A stretch of DNA of 64,000 bases from an uncultured Anaerolineae bacterium (GCA_903875215.1 CAIQVH010000031.1:496001-560000), one strand, 5' to 3'. Positions 18,189 to 28,314 are shown, numbered from the stretch's first letter. Translations and numbers: made by a program. The notes: generated by a model from the letters alone, not told the origin.

Positions 18189-20746
18189 CAAGTGAATTGA
18201 TCCTCCGATTGATTCTCACCATCGGCCTGTCGCTCGGGCTGGATATGATGCTCGTGCGCCTGCGACGTGATCCAGCCTTGAAAAACCTGGCGCCGGCTGC
18301 TTTGGCGGGTACACTACTCGACCGGTTTTCCAGTTGGTTCGAGGGCAGGCAGGCAGCAGGTGCCCGCCTGGTCGGAAAGATCAAACTCCCGTGGCGCACT
18401 GAAAACCGTCAGCCTGAATCTGCACCGCTAGTGGAAGCATCTTTCAGCCAGCCGGTAACGGAATCTGCCCCGGGCGTGGCGCCCGGCCCTGGTAACGAGA
18501 GTCAGGCTGCGCAGGTGGGCCTTGTGCATGTCCAGATTAATGCGGATGTGCCGCCCGGCACCGTCGTCCATATCACCATCACCACCCAGGCGGACGGCCA
18601 GGCGCTCGTTCAGCAGTCCCAAACCCCAAGCGCGCGCCAGAGTGGCCCAGGCCGGCGTTTTACATGGCCAGTTTTGCGCTTTAATCCGGCGGCGCTGCTG
18701 AAGGTTCCGCCGCTGCAACTGGCAAACAGCCTGTTCCTGCTCACGTTGGCGCTCTACCTGCTGACGCGCCTGGTCGGCTTGAGCAATTACCCAATCTACT
18801 TTTTTGGCGACGAGGCCGTACAGACCGTTTCAGCCGCCGAGTTGCTGCGGCACGGTTTGCGCGGCCCAAGTGGAATCTTCCTGCCGACGTATTTTCAGAA
18901 TGGCGCCTATTTCAATTTGAGCTTGAGCGTCTATCTGCAGGTGCTGCCACAGATGCTATTTGGAAATTCGATCGTGGTGACGCGAGGAACTTCGGTGCTA
19001 TTGACCCTGCTGGCGGTATTCGCCGTTGCAAAAGCGATGCAGCGGGCGTTCAATGCCAACTATTGGTGGGCGGCCGGGTTGCTGCTGGCGGTCATTCCGG
19101 CCTGGTTCCTGCATTCACGCACCGCCTTCGAAACTGCGCTGTTTGTCTCGTTTTACGCGGGATTCCTCTACTTTTACCTGGAATACCGTCTGCGCGATCC
19201 GCGCCAGGCAACCTGGGCGGCGCTGCTGGCCGGGCTGGCCTTTTACTCTTACAGCCCCGGGCAGCTCGTCCTGGCAGTCACCGTGATGTTGTTGTTCCTC
19301 AACGATCTGAAATATCACTGGCAACAACGCATTCACCTGTCAGGCGCGTTGACACTGGCAGTGCTGATGGCCGTGCCTTATCTGCGCTTCCGCCTGACAT
19401 CGACCTATTCCCCGCTCGATCATTTGCGCCAACTCGGTTCTTACTGGATCGAGCCGCTGCCGCTGACCGAAAAACTGCTGCGCTACTTCCAGACCTATCT
19501 GTACGGGCTCAGTCCCGGATACTGGTTTGCATCCGCCAACACCGACCTGGTGCGCCATCACATGCGCGGCTACGGGAATTTGCCGCTCTGGAGCCTGCCC
19601 CTATTTGCAACCGGCCTGATCGTAGCCCTGCGCCGCTTCCGCGAGACTGCGTACCGCGTGGTGCTGGTGGCCGCGCTGGCCGCGCCCTGCGGCGCCTCCC
19701 TGGCAGAGATCGGCATTACGCGGGTGCTGGTTTTCGTCATCCCCGCCAGCCTGCTGACAGCAATCGGGCTGGAGGCACTGCTGGGCTGGCTGGAAGGCCG
19801 GCTGGCAAGCCTAACAAAACGGCCATTCACTCAGCCTCTGATGCTGCTGCTTTTTCTCACCCTGGCCAGCCTGAACCTGGCCCTGCTGACCGATGCTCTG
19901 CGCAACGGGCCCACCTGGTACCCCGACTATGGCCTGTATGGAATGCAATATGGCGCCAAACAGATTTACAGCGAAACCGTCCTTCCCATCCTCAAACAGG
20001 ATCCAGACGCGAGTTTTGTCATTACACCCTCCTGGGCCAACGGCGCGGAGCAATTCCTGGGCTTTTTCATCCCCGCCGCCGACCAACCCCGCGTGATGCT
20101 CGGACAAATCTATGACTTGCTGCCCCGCCACCCAACCCTCTCCGAAAAAGTCTATTTCATCGTCTCGCCCGAAGAGCACGAAAAACTTACCCACGATCCA
20201 AAAATCAAGGAAATCGTCGAGCGCCTGATCATTCCCTACCCAAACGGCCAACCCGGGTTTTACGTCCTCAACCTGAAACTGGCCGATAACATCGATGCCC
20301 TCCTGGCGGCAGAACAGGAAGCAGCCCGCCGGCCCGTGGAAGAAGATATCGAACTAAACGGCATAGTCCTGCATGCCGTCCATTCACCGCTCGGTGGCGG
20401 CAGTCTGGCTGACCTGATGGACGGTGATCCCCACACCCTGGCCAAAGGCGCAGAAGCCAACCCCTTGCTGCTCGAATACTACTACCCCACGCCCATCCAG
20501 GCCACCCAACTGGTGCTGACCACCGGCTCAATGAGCAATTTTGACGTCAGCATCCAGCTCTTCCCGCCCGGCTCCGACCAATCCATCAGCTACGTAAAAA
20601 ATTTCAGCGGGCTGCCCCCCGATCCAACCATCACCCTTGCATTCACCAACGGCCCCGCCAGCTTTGACCATTTCCTGCTCACCGTGAAAGACAATGGCCA
20701 GGGACAAATTGCCCAGGTCCACATCCGCGAAATCTCCTTCAAGTAA
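18185..20746 (+). CDS. GT-C fold membrane glycosyltransferase with cytoplasmic N-terminal and large C-terminal domains
   Basis: About 853 residues from the ATG at 18185, which overlaps the previous stop (ATGA); the longer frame from 18095 is not used. A first hydrophobic helix is followed by a polar, Pro/Gln-rich stretch (about 40-160), then the GT-C core from about residue 180 with the acidic loop FFGDEAVQTVSAAELL and the paired SRTAFETALF motif. The last 250 residues are non-membrane and include a beta-rich, discoidin-like end (about 735-853). It is related in plan to the gene before it. The pair plus the methyltransferase probably decorate an envelope glycan or protein; this is inference. 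Confidence 0.78.
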   Translation: MTSELILRLILTIGLSLGLDMMLVRLRRDPALKNLAPAALAGTLLDRFSSWFEGRQAAGARLVGKIKLPWRTENRQPESAPLVEASFSQPVTESAPGVAPGPGNESQAAQVGLVHVQINADVPPGTVVHITITTQADGQALVQQSQTPSARQSGPGRRFTWPVLRFNPAALLKVPPLQLANSLFLLTLALYLLTRLVGLSNYPIYFFGDEAVQTVSAAELLRHGLRGPSGIFLPTYFQNGAYFNLSLSVYLQVLPQMLFGNSIVVTRGTSVLLTLLAVFAVAKAMQRAFNANYWWAAGLLLAVIPAWFLHSRTAFETALFVSFYAGFLYFYLEYRLRDPRQATWAALLAGLAFYSYSPGQLVLAVTVMLLFLNDLKYHWQQRIHLSGALTLAVLMAVPYLRFRLTSTYSPLDHLRQLGSYWIEPLPLTEKLLRYFQTYLYGLSPGYWFASANTDLVRHHMRGYGNLPLWSLPLFATGLIVALRRFRETAYRVVLVAALAAPCGASLAEIGITRVLVFVIPASLLTAIGLEALLGWLEGRLASLTKRPFTQPLMLLLFLTLASLNLALLTDALRNGPTWYPDYGLYGMQYGAKQIYSETVLPILKQDPDASFVITPSWANGAEQFLGFFIPAADQPRVMLGQIYDLLPRHPTLSEKVYFIVSPEEHEKLTHDPKIKEIVERLIIPYPNGQPGFYVLNLKLADNIDALLAAEQEAARRPVEEDIELNGIVLHAVHSPLGGGSLADLMDGDPHTLAKGAEANPLLLEYYYPTPIQATQLVLTTGSMSNFDVSIQLFPPGSDQSISYVKNFSGLPPDPTITLAFTNGPASFDHFLLTVKDNGQGQIAQVHIREISFK

Positions 20747-20863
20747 TAGAGACAAAATTCCGCACAAAGAACAACTGGAACGCGGTGAACAATTGGGTAA
20801 AATAACCCCGGAAATCTAGCCCTGCGCACCCCACGCTCCGAAACACCCTGCACCGAGGCCAAT

Positions 20864-22939
20864 TTGAAATTTCTGAAACGTATGCACTGGTTTGAACTGG
20901 CGCTGATCGTGGTCATCATGAGCACCCACCTCTACGCAGCCATCTCCGCGCCGCATAACTTCTCCAGCCGCTGGTTTGTCCGCGACGACGCCTATTACTA
21001 CTTCAAAGTCGCCCAGAATGTCAGCGAGGGACGCGGCTCCACATTCGATGGGATCAATCTCACCAACGGATACCATCCGCTCTGGATGCTGGTTTGTGTG
21101 CCCATCTTCGCCCTGGCTCGCTTTGACCTGATCTTGCCCCTGCGCCTGCTCACCCTCGTCATGGCCGCGCTAAGCGCTGTCAGTGGCATTCTCCTCTTCA
21201 GACTGCTGAAAAAAACCGCCGGAGAACCGCTCGCCATGCTCGCCGCCGCCTTCTGGACGCTCGACCTGGGCCTGCATGACATCATCACCCAGCAAGGCAT
21301 GGAAACGGGCCTGCTCGCCCTCGCGATCATTTTCCTGCTGCGCCAGATGCAACTCCTCGACGAAAAACCAGACCCGCTCTCCAGCTCTGATTTCATCAAA
21401 CTGGCAATTACCGCACTCGTAATGCTCTTCAGCCGCCTCGATAGCATCTACCTGCTCCTGCTGGCCGGCGTCTGGATGATTTTTCGCCGCAGCCCCATCC
21501 GCTACCTGCTGCCCTGCGACCTGCTCTTCACCTTTGGCGCCATCATCGGCGCCTACATCCAGCGCGCCGGTTGGAAGTACTATCTGCTCGTCCTGCCCAA
21601 CTCGGCAATTTTAATGAGCGCCCTGGCCTTCATCCTGCAAACCATCATTTTCTATTTGATAGGGATGTATGACCACCCCAGGCAGCAAACCACCCGCCAG
21701 ATCATACTGCGCAGCCTGGCAGGCACGGCCCTCTCCGCAGTCCTCGTAACCCTGATTATGATCCTCCTCCAGGCCGCCGATTTGGTCCTGCTGCCGCGCG
21801 CCGTGCCGCTCCTCTACTGGCCGCTCGCCACCTTGCTCACCATCCTGACCCGGCTGGCCGCGCGAGCAATTTCACTCCAACCGGTTCAACCTGCCACACC
21901 CCAGCCGCTCTTCTTACAGATCAAAACCCGAATTAAGGGCCTTACTTATTGGTTACGCGATATTTTTATCTATTTCGGGCTGACCGGCACCGGGCTGGTG
22001 ATTTACATGGCAATCAACAAAGTCCTGTTCGGCACTTTTATGCCCGTCAGCGGGCAGATCAAGCGCTGGTGGGGTTCGTTTCCTTATGCCGTCTATGGCG
22101 GCGGGGCCAAGTCGGCGCTGGATATTTTTACGTTCGATCCGCAGTTTTCTAAAAATTGGGAGTTGCTGACCAGGCCGCTCTACACCTGGGCGGAGAATCT
22201 TTCTGTAAACGGTGGCACGCCTGAAGCGTGGTATTGGTCAATGTTGGCAGTGCTGGTCATTCTCTGGCTGGCAGTCAGCCTGAGAAAGCCGGAGGCCGGT
22301 CTGCCCCGTCTGGTCAAAAGTGGAGTTCTCCCCTTGCTGATCAGCGCCGAATTGCATGGCTTTTTGTATGGCGCGCTGGGGTATTCGGCTTCGCATGAGT
22401 GGTATTGGGTGATGCAGATGCTGGCGCTGGTAATCCTGGCGGCGCTGGGCTTGCGCGGCCTGCTGGATTTGTTGCCCCCCACCCATCTATTGCGGCTGGC
22501 GACCTGGGGGCTGGCGGGCACGGCCAGCCTGGTGCTGGCATATGGCCTGACCAGCACCATCATCCGCCTGATGCCGCTGCGTGATGCCATCCCCAACCAG
22601 CCCTACATGGACATGCTCCCGATCCTGGAAGGGTTCACCGAGCCAGGCGCCATCATTGGGATGACCGGCGGCGGCAACGCGGGCTACTTCATTCACGACC
22701 GGACGATTGTCAACATGGACGGCCTGATCAATTCCAATGAGTACTTCCAGGCGTTGAAAAGCGGCCAGGCTGGGAATTTCCTTGCGCGGATGGGCATGGA
22801 TTATATCTTTGCCAATTACCTGATCGTGACCGCCTCAATGCCATATGGCGAGCAGTTTTCTCCCGAGCAATTTGTGCCTGTTGTTGGCGCTCCGGTGTAT
22901 GGACAGAAAGAATTGCTGAAATTTATCCCAACACCCTGA
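20864..22939 (+). CDS. GT-C fold membrane glycosyltransferase-like protein
   Basis: A 691-residue polytopic protein. The first outer loop contains VRDDAYYYFKVAQNVSEG and TNGYHPLWML, a hallmark arrangement (paired Asp, then a TNGxHPLW segment) in a group of uncharacterised GT-C-like proteins. About 13 TM helices follow and a C-terminal outer segment (about 580-691) carries GMTGGGNAGYFIHD. I keep the TTG start at 20864 because GAGG (20855-20858) sits 5 nt upstream; the alternative is the ATG at 20882. It is separated by 117 nt from the preceding GT-C pair, with a weak TAAAAT at 20798, and ends at a strong terminator. Confidence 0.78.
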   Translation: MKFLKRMHWFELALIVVIMSTHLYAAISAPHNFSSRWFVRDDAYYYFKVAQNVSEGRGSTFDGINLTNGYHPLWMLVCVPIFALARFDLILPLRLLTLVMAALSAVSGILLFRLLKKTAGEPLAMLAAAFWTLDLGLHDIITQQGMETGLLALAIIFLLRQMQLLDEKPDPLSSSDFIKLAITALVMLFSRLDSIYLLLLAGVWMIFRRSPIRYLLPCDLLFTFGAIIGAYIQRAGWKYYLLVLPNSAILMSALAFILQTIIFYLIGMYDHPRQQTTRQIILRSLAGTALSAVLVTLIMILLQAADLVLLPRAVPLLYWPLATLLTILTRLAARAISLQPVQPATPQPLFLQIKTRIKGLTYWLRDIFIYFGLTGTGLVIYMAINKVLFGTFMPVSGQIKRWWGSFPYAVYGGGAKSALDIFTFDPQFSKNWELLTRPLYTWAENLSVNGGTPEAWYWSMLAVLVILWLAVSLRKPEAGLPRLVKSGVLPLLISAELHGFLYGALGYSASHEWYWVMQMLALVILAALGLRGLLDLLPPTHLLRLATWGLAGTASLVLAYGLTSTIIRLMPLRDAIPNQPYMDMLPILEGFTEPGAIIGMTGGGNAGYFIHDRTIVNMDGLINSNEYFQALKSGQAGNFLARMGMDYIFANYLIVTASMPYGEQFSPEQFVPVVGAPVYGQKELLKFIPTP

Positions 22940-22949
22940 ACGCATGCAC

Positions 22950-22999
22950 GACTTGCGCTTGCCAACCTGATCCTGTGTCTGGCAAGCGCAAGTCATTTT
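22950..22999 (+). terminator. rho-independent terminator
   Basis: Perfect 15-bp stem (GACTTGCGCTTGCCA, 22950-22964; TGGCAAGCGCAAGTC, 22980-22994) with a 15-nt loop and a following ATTTTT. It ends the GT-C gene block. Confidence 0.85.
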
Positions 23000-23015
23000 T
23001 CCCAGGATCCCCAAA

Positions 23016-23420
23016 ATGCCCTTTTTCTTGAAGCGCCCTGCCAGCGTAACTATCCTATCCGTGTTTGTGTTATGTATCACGTCCTGGCACACGTTACGTG
23101 CCGTGAGCGCGTTCGCCAGTTGGAAGATTCAGCAGGAATTTGGCGCTTCGCCAGCCTACCTGCTCGGTTCCGGACTGGCCTGGTCAACAGCCGGGCTGTG
23201 GCTTGCGGTTATTCTCTGGCAGGGCAAACGGCTGGCCATCCCAGCCGCTTTGGGTCTGACCGGGTTATATCTGGCATGGTACTGGCTGGACAGGCTCGTC
23301 ATCCAGGCAGTGCCGGCTCCCAACGCCGTCTTTAGCGCGGCGGTTTCCACTGCGTGCCTGCTATTTGTCATCATTAATTTGGTTTTATCGAAAGCCTTTT
23401 TCGATGAGGAGAGAGGATGA
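23016..23420 (+). CDS. small four-helix membrane protein coupled to the carboxylase genes
   Basis: 134 residues with about four hydrophobic helices (centred near residues 17, 60, 80 and 112) and short polar loops. I do not recognise the family. The stop overlaps the start of the carboxyltransferase gene by 4 nt (ATGA), so translation of the two is coupled and expression of the small protein is tied to that of the enzyme. The short gap to the upstream terminator leaves little space for a promoter; no clear -10 was seen. Codon use is normal. Role unknown; a membrane anchor for the carboxylase is possible but unsupported. Confidence 0.75.
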   Translation: MPFFLKRPASVTILSVFVLCITSWHTLRAVSAFASWKIQQEFGASPAYLLGSGLAWSTAGLWLAVILWQGKRLAIPAALGLTGLYLAWYWLDRLVIQAVPAPNAVFSAAVSTACLLFVIINLVLSKAFFDEERG

Positions 23421-24967
23421 GCGAAAATCCACGCAACAAGACTCTGCGCGATAAAAAAGCCCAGGCCCAATTGGGCGGTGGCGCAGAACGCATCAAAGCC
23501 CAGCACCAACGCGGAAAAATGACCGCCCGCGAACGCATTGAGCTTCTGTTAGATAAAGGCTCCTTCCGCGAGATCGATGCCTTTATTCAGCACCGCACCC
23601 ACGATTTCGGCCTGGACAAGCAGCGCTTTCCCTCCGACAGCGTGGTGACTGGCTGGGGCACCATTGAGGGGCGGCTGGTCTATGTCTTCTCGCAAGATTT
23701 CACCGTCTTTGGCGGCTCGCTTGGCGAAGTTCACTCCGAAAAAGTCGTCAAGATCATGGAAATGGCGCTGAAAAACGGCGCTCCGCTGATCGGAATGAAC
23801 GACTCGGGCGGCGCACGCATCCAGGAAGGCGTGGTTTCGTTGGGCGGGTACGCCGATATTTTCCTGCGCAATACCCTCGCCAGTGGAGTCATCCCACAGA
23901 TTTCAGCCATCATGGGGCCATGCGCCGGAGGCGCAGTCTATTCTCCGGCGCTAACCGATTTTATTTTCATGGTGCGCAACTCCTCCTACATGTTCGTCAC
24001 CGGGCCAGATGTCGTCAAGGCGGTCACACACGAAGAGGTATCGCAGGAAGAGCTGGGCGGCGCCAGCGTCCACTCCGAAAAATCCGGCGTCTGTCACGTG
24101 GCCGCTGATAGTGAAGCGGATACGCTCTACCTGATTCGCAAGCTGATGAGCTACATTCCACAAAACAACATGGAAGACCCGCCCTACGTCCCCAACGACG
24201 ACGACCCGTTGCGTATCGAAGAGTCCCTCGACACCATCATCCCGGACGACCCCGGCAAACCTTATGACATCAAGGACGTCATCCGCCTGATCATTGACAA
24301 CGGCGATTTCTTCGAAATTCACGAAAATTACGCCATGAATGTCGTGGTCGGCTTTGCGCGCCTGGGCGGGCACTCCATTGGAATTATCGCCAACCAGCCC
24401 GCAGTGCTGGCTGGCGTCCTGGATATTGACGCCAGCGAAAAAGCGGCTCGTTTCATCCGCTTCTGCGACTCCTTCAACATCCCAATCGTCACCTTTGAAG
24501 ACGTTCCCGGCTTTCTGCCCGGAACCATTCAGGAACACGGCGGCATTATCCGCTCGGGCGCTAAATTGCTCTACGCCTACTGCGAGGCAACCGTCCCCAA
24601 GCTGACGGTCATCACCCGCAAAGCCTACGGCGGCGCCTATTGCGTCATGTCCTCCAAGCACATTCGCGGCGATGTGAACCTGGCCTGGCCAACAGCAGAA
24701 ATCGCGGTAATGGGACCGGACGGTGCTGTGAACATTATTTTCCGCAAAGAATTGGACAAAGCCGAAGACCCGGTCGCACGGAAAGCCGAATTGGTCGCCG
24801 ATTACCGCGAAAAATTTGCCAATCCCTATGTGGCGGCAGAACGCGGTTACGTTGATGACGTCATTGAACCGAAAGAGACCCGTTCACGCCTGATCAATGC
24901 GCTGGAAATGCTCCAGAACAAGCGGGATTCCAATCCGGCCAAAAAACATGGGAATATTCCGCTCTAA
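23417..24967 (+). CDS. acyl-CoA carboxylase, carboxyltransferase subunit
   Basis: 516-residue PccB/MmdA-type carboxyltransferase, which moves the carboxyl group from carboxybiotin to acetyl-CoA or propionyl-CoA. Both crotonase-like halves are present. The N-terminal half has the [20 protein letters not shown] segment and the [19 protein letters not shown] oxyanion region, with [13 protein letters not shown] after it. The C-terminal half has [15 protein letters not shown] and [12 protein letters not shown], with [15 protein letters not shown] near the end. The biotin carboxylase and biotin carrier genes lie within 3 kb downstream in the same operon. Substrate preference cannot be told from sequence alone by eye; the family covers propionyl-, acetyl- and methylmalonyl-CoA enzymes. 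Confidence 0.95.
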   Translation: MSENPRNKTLRDKKAQAQLGGGAERIKAQHQRGKMTARERIELLLDKGSFREIDAFIQHRTHDFGLDKQRFPSDSVVTGWGTIEGRLVYVFSQDFTVFGGSLGEVHSEKVVKIMEMALKNGAPLIGMNDSGGARIQEGVVSLGGYADIFLRNTLASGVIPQISAIMGPCAGGAVYSPALTDFIFMVRNSSYMFVTGPDVVKAVTHEEVSQEELGGASVHSEKSGVCHVAADSEADTLYLIRKLMSYIPQNNMEDPPYVPNDDDPLRIEESLDTIIPDDPGKPYDIKDVIRLIIDNGDFFEIHENYAMNVVVGFARLGGHSIGIIANQPAVLAGVLDIDASEKAARFIRFCDSFNIPIVTFEDVPGFLPGTIQEHGGIIRSGAKLLYAYCEATVPKLTVITRKAYGGAYCVMSSKHIRGDVNLAWPTAEIAVMGPDGAVNIIFRKELDKAEDPVARKAELVADYREKFANPYVAAERGYVDDVIEPKETRSRLINALEMLQNKRDSNPAKKHGNIPL

Positions 24968-24968
24968 G

Positions 24969-25601
24969 ATGGACGCCAACCAGCGATTTAACAAAATTGC
25001 GGCCTACATCGAAGAGCGGCGCGGAAATAGAAACAACCCGGCCCTGGACTACCGCTGGCAGCACAGCCTGCGCGTGGCGCATTATGGCCAACAAATTGCA
25101 CTGGCTGAAAACGCCGCGGTAGAGCAAGTCATCGCCGCCTGCCTGCTGCACGATGTTGCCCGGTTTGATGAAGTAGATCATGGCATTGAACATGGGCGCG
25201 TCGGCGCCCGCCTGGTTCGCCCATTCCTGGCCGAATTGGGTTACAGCCCGGCGGAAATCAACAACATCTGCTTTGCCATCGCCGCGCACGTGGATGATCA
25301 GGCTGATTTCGAACACCCCTTTACGCTGGAAGCGAAAGTTGTCAACGATGCTGATAATATTGATCGTTTCAGCACCTACCGCATCCTGTTGCACTTCCAG
25401 GACTGCCTGGATGATTATCATCAACTCATAAACCGCGCCAGCCAGCGGGTGGAAAAGCTGAAAACCCTTCAGCCGCCGCAGTTTATGGCCACGCCCAGCG
25501 GCGAGCGTCTCTTCAGGCACCAGCTTGAAATGCAAATCGAATTCCTGGAACGCCTGATTGCCGATAGCAAGATCAGTATCCTCCCGCAAATCAAGGAGTA
25601 G
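24969..25601 (+). CDS. HD-domain phosphohydrolase within the carboxylase operon
   Basis: About 210 residues from the ATG at 24969, one nt after the carboxyltransferase stop. Metal ligands of the HD fold are visible: His in WQHSLRVAHYG, the HD pair in ACLLHDVARFDEVDH, a further His in IAAHVDDQ and Asp in KVVNDADNIDRF. This pattern fits small HD hydrolases acting on nucleotides or related phosphates. Stop and next start (biotin carboxylase) are separated by only 2 nt, with AGGAG in between, so co-translation is strong. Why a hydrolase is fixed between two carboxylase subunits is unclear. Confidence 0.85.
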   Translation: MDANQRFNKIAAYIEERRGNRNNPALDYRWQHSLRVAHYGQQIALAENAAVEQVIAACLLHDVARFDEVDHGIEHGRVGARLVRPFLAELGYSPAEINNICFAIAAHVDDQADFEHPFTLEAKVVNDADNIDRFSTYRILLHFQDCLDDYHQLINRASQRVEKLKTLQPPQFMATPSGERLFRHQLEMQIEFLERLIADSKISILPQIKE

Positions 25602-25603
25602 GA

Positions 25604-27106
25604 ATGTTCAAAAAAGTCCTAATCGCCAATCGCGGTGAAATCGCCGTCCGCATCCTGCGAGCCTGCCGGGAAATTGGCATTGACACGGTGGCGGTATTTT
25701 CAGAAGCGGACCGGCAGGCCTTGCATGTCCGCCTGGCCGATGAAGCCTACCTGCTTGGCCCGGCACAGTCACGCGATTCATACCTGCGGATGGATAAACT
25801 GCTGGACATTGCCCGCAAGTCCGGAGCAGATGCCATCCACCCAGGTTATGGATTCCTGGCCGAGCGGGAAGACTTTGCCGAAGCCTGCACAGAACGCGGC
25901 ATCACCTTCATCGGGCCAAAGGCATCCTCGATTGCGGCCATGGGCGATAAAATGACCGCGCGTGAAACCGTCCGCAAGGCCGGCATCCCGGTTGTGCCGG
26001 GAACCGAGGATATCGGCAACCTGCGCGACGAAGATCTGCTGGGAATTGCGCGTCAGATCGGCTTTCCACTATTAATCAAGGCCACGGCGGGCGGCGGCGG
26101 CAAGGGGATGCGTGAAGTCTCCAACCTGGACGAGATGCCGGAACTGTTGAAATCTGCGCGGCGCGAAGCGGAATCCTCTTTCGGTGATGGGAATGTTTAC
26201 CTGGAAAAACTCGTTGAAGGCGCGCGGCATATCGAGATGCAGGTGCTGGCCGATGAACAGGGTAACGTGATTCACCTGAACGAGCGCGAATGTTCCATCC
26301 AGCGTCGTCATCAAAAGCTGGTCGAAGAATCGCCGTCCTCTTTCCTGGATGAGGAGTTACGGCGCAAAATGGGCGAGGTGGCAGTCAAAGCTGCCCAGGC
26401 TGTGGACTATGTCAACGCCGGGACGATCGAATTCCTGGTGGACAAGGAGCGGAATTTTTTCTTTCTTGAGATGAATACCCGGCTGCAAGTGGAGCATCCG
26501 GTTACGGAGATGGTGACCGGCGTTGACATCGTTAAAGAACAAATCCGCATCGCGCGGGGGCGGCCGCTCAGTTACCGCCAGGAAGATATCAAGATCAACG
26601 GGGCGGCGATCGAGTGCCGCATCAACGCCGAGGATCCTTTCAATAATTTTATTCCATCCACCGGCCGGATCACGCACAGCCTGTTGCCAACCGGGCCTGG
26701 CGTCCGCATAGATACCGGCGTTTATCCTGGCTTCGAGATTACCCCGTTCTACGATCCAATGATTTCCAAGCTGATCGTCTGGGGAGAGACGCGCGCTCAG
26801 GCCATTCTGCGCATGCGCCGCGCCCTGGAGGAGTATCGTATTGTCGGTGTGCGGACGAATATTCCCTTCCACCAGATGTTGATGGACAGTCACCGCTTTA
26901 TGGCCGGTCAATATGACACGCGTTTTGTGGAAGAGCGGTTTGCGATTGCGGATGAAAGCGACCCGGCCATGATGGAAATTGCCGCGGTGCTGGCCACGCT
27001 CGCCGCTCATCAGCAGGCCCAGCGTTCTGCCCAGCTGGTGCAGCGCAACGAGCGTGATACATCCAACTGGAAATGGGTCGGGCGCTGGGAACGGATGCAT
27101 CGCTAG
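25604..27106 (+). CDS. accC: biotin carboxylase subunit of an acyl-CoA carboxylase
   Basis: 500-residue ATP-grasp enzyme that carboxylates biotin on the carrier protein with bicarbonate and ATP. Diagnostic parts: N-terminal KVLIANRGEIAVRILRACRE, the ATP-binding KATAGGGGKGMR, ERECSIQRRHQKLVEESPS, EMNTRLQVEHPVTEMVTG with the catalytic Arg/Glu, and a C-terminal domain with RINAEDPFNNFIPSTG. At 500 residues it is slightly longer than stand-alone AccC (about 450). Its partner subunits flank it in the same operon. The start is set by AGGAG 6 nt upstream. Confidence 0.95.
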   Translation: MFKKVLIANRGEIAVRILRACREIGIDTVAVFSEADRQALHVRLADEAYLLGPAQSRDSYLRMDKLLDIARKSGADAIHPGYGFLAEREDFAEACTERGITFIGPKASSIAAMGDKMTARETVRKAGIPVVPGTEDIGNLRDEDLLGIARQIGFPLLIKATAGGGGKGMREVSNLDEMPELLKSARREAESSFGDGNVYLEKLVEGARHIEMQVLADEQGNVIHLNERECSIQRRHQKLVEESPSSFLDEELRRKMGEVAVKAAQAVDYVNAGTIEFLVDKERNFFFLEMNTRLQVEHPVTEMVTGVDIVKEQIRIARGRPLSYRQEDIKINGAAIECRINAEDPFNNFIPSTGRITHSLLPTGPGVRIDTGVYPGFEITPFYDPMISKLIVWGETRAQAILRMRRALEEYRIVGVRTNIPFHQMLMDSHRFMAGQYDTRFVEERFAIADESDPAMMEIAAVLATLAAHQQAQRSAQLVQRNERDTSNWKWVGRWERMHR

Positions 27107-27181
27107 ACCAGCAAGGTCTTTCCAGCGTGCCGGAAGGCCAGGATCCTATCTTGCGTCGGGCTATGGAAATTGCGAGGAGAA

Positions 27182-27676
27182 ATGAAATACGTTACCACAA
27201 TTGAAGGGAAAGAATTTACCGTCGAGATTCTCGACGAAAAGCACATCCGTGTAAACGAACTGGTGCTGGAAATGGATTTTATGGCGGTCAGCGGCCAGCC
27301 GGTCTATTCGCTGTTGATCGATGGCAAATCTTATGAGGCCTACGTCTACCCCGAAGAGAAAGACTGGCAGGTATTGCTGCGTGGGCGCCAGTACCAGGCG
27401 CAGGTGGAGGATGAGCGGAAAAAGCGGCTGAAAACGGCAGGCGGGTTAAGTGCCGAGGGCGGGGAATTCCATCTCAAAGCGCCGATGCCCGGGTTGGTGG
27501 TGGCAATTCCAGTCAACGAGGGTCAGGTGATCCAAAAAGGCCAGGTGCTCGTCATCCTCGAATCAATGAAAATGCAGAATGAACTGAAAGCGCCGCGGGA
27601 CGGTACCGTGCACCGCATCCGCGTCAAGCCCGGTGAAAGCGTCGAGCAGCGCCAGCCTTTGTTGAACATCCTCTAG
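27182..27676 (+). CDS. biotin carboxyl carrier protein
   Basis: 164 residues from the ATG at 27182. The C-terminal 75 residues are a biotinyl domain with KAPMPGLVVAIPVNEGQ and the biotin site ESMKMQNEL, Lys130 being the modified residue. The N-terminal part (1-80) resembles the domain that joins carrier to carboxylase in three-subunit acyl-CoA carboxylases and oxaloacetate decarboxylase, where it is followed by a charged linker (about 75-92). Together with the biotin carboxylase 75 nt upstream and the carboxyltransferase it completes the holoenzyme. A TTG at 27170 is a possible longer start, but the GAGG lies between the two. Confidence 0.93.
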   Translation: MKYVTTIEGKEFTVEILDEKHIRVNELVLEMDFMAVSGQPVYSLLIDGKSYEAYVYPEEKDWQVLLRGRQYQAQVEDERKKRLKTAGGLSAEGGEFHLKAPMPGLVVAIPVNEGQVIQKGQVLVILESMKMQNELKAPRDGTVHRIRVKPGESVEQRQPLLNIL

Positions 27677-27693
27677 CCGTTATCGAGCCGGTC

Positions 27694-28314
27694 ATGAGCC
27701 ACGAAAACCAGGAAATTGAAGCCAAGTTTTACGTCCACACCCTTGCGCCGGTGGAGGCGAGGTTGCAGGCATTGGGCGCAGTCTGCAAGGTTCCGCGCGG
27801 GTTTGAATATAACCTGCGCTATGATGACAATGCCGGCAGCCTGCGCGCGGCGCACAAAGTCCTGCGCCTGCGAAAATTCGATGATGTGCGCCTGACCTTC
27901 AAAGGGCCGGGAGAAGCGCTCGTCGGAGCGCTGGCGCGCACCGAAATTGAGCTGATCGTCCAGGATTTTGACACGGCGCAAAAATTTCTTGAAGGCCTGG
28001 GGTACCACGTGACCGCAGTCTATGAAAAATACCGCGCCATGTACAGCCTGGCCCAGGCCTTGATTACGCTGGACGAATTACCTTATGGGAATTTTGTCGA
28101 AATTGAGGCAGTGAATGCTGAAACGATCCGGAAACTTGCCAAAAAACTGGGATTAAATCCCGAAGCCGCCATCCCGGCCAGCTATCAGGGCTTGTTTGAG
28201 CAGGTCAAAGCGGTGAAAAACCTGCCCGCCAAAAACCTGGTCTTTGGGGAATTTGAAACCATCCGGCTTTCTGCCGCTGACCTGGGCGTGGAGCCCGCTG
28301 ACGAAAGCGATTGA
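27694..28314 (+). CDS. CYTH-domain protein (class IV adenylate cyclase / triphosphatase-like)
   Basis: 206 residues. The CYTH signature ExExK is seen at the start as EIEAKF, and the tunnel-lining basic and acidic residues follow (LRLRKFDD, RLTFKG, RTEIEL, VYEKYRAMY, and a late EIEAVN). Proteins of this fold use divalent metal to cleave triphosphates, including thiamine-triphosphate and inorganic triphosphate, or make cAMP. The sequence alone does not decide between these. It follows the carrier-protein gene by 17 nt and so is likely the last gene of the operon, ahead of convergent murI. Confidence 0.88.
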   Translation: MSHENQEIEAKFYVHTLAPVEARLQALGAVCKVPRGFEYNLRYDDNAGSLRAAHKVLRLRKFDDVRLTFKGPGEALVGALARTEIELIVQDFDTAQKFLEGLGYHVTAVYEKYRAMYSLAQALITLDELPYGNFVEIEAVNAETIRKLAKKLGLNPEAAIPASYQGLFEQVKAVKNLPAKNLVFGEFETIRLSAADLGVEPADESD

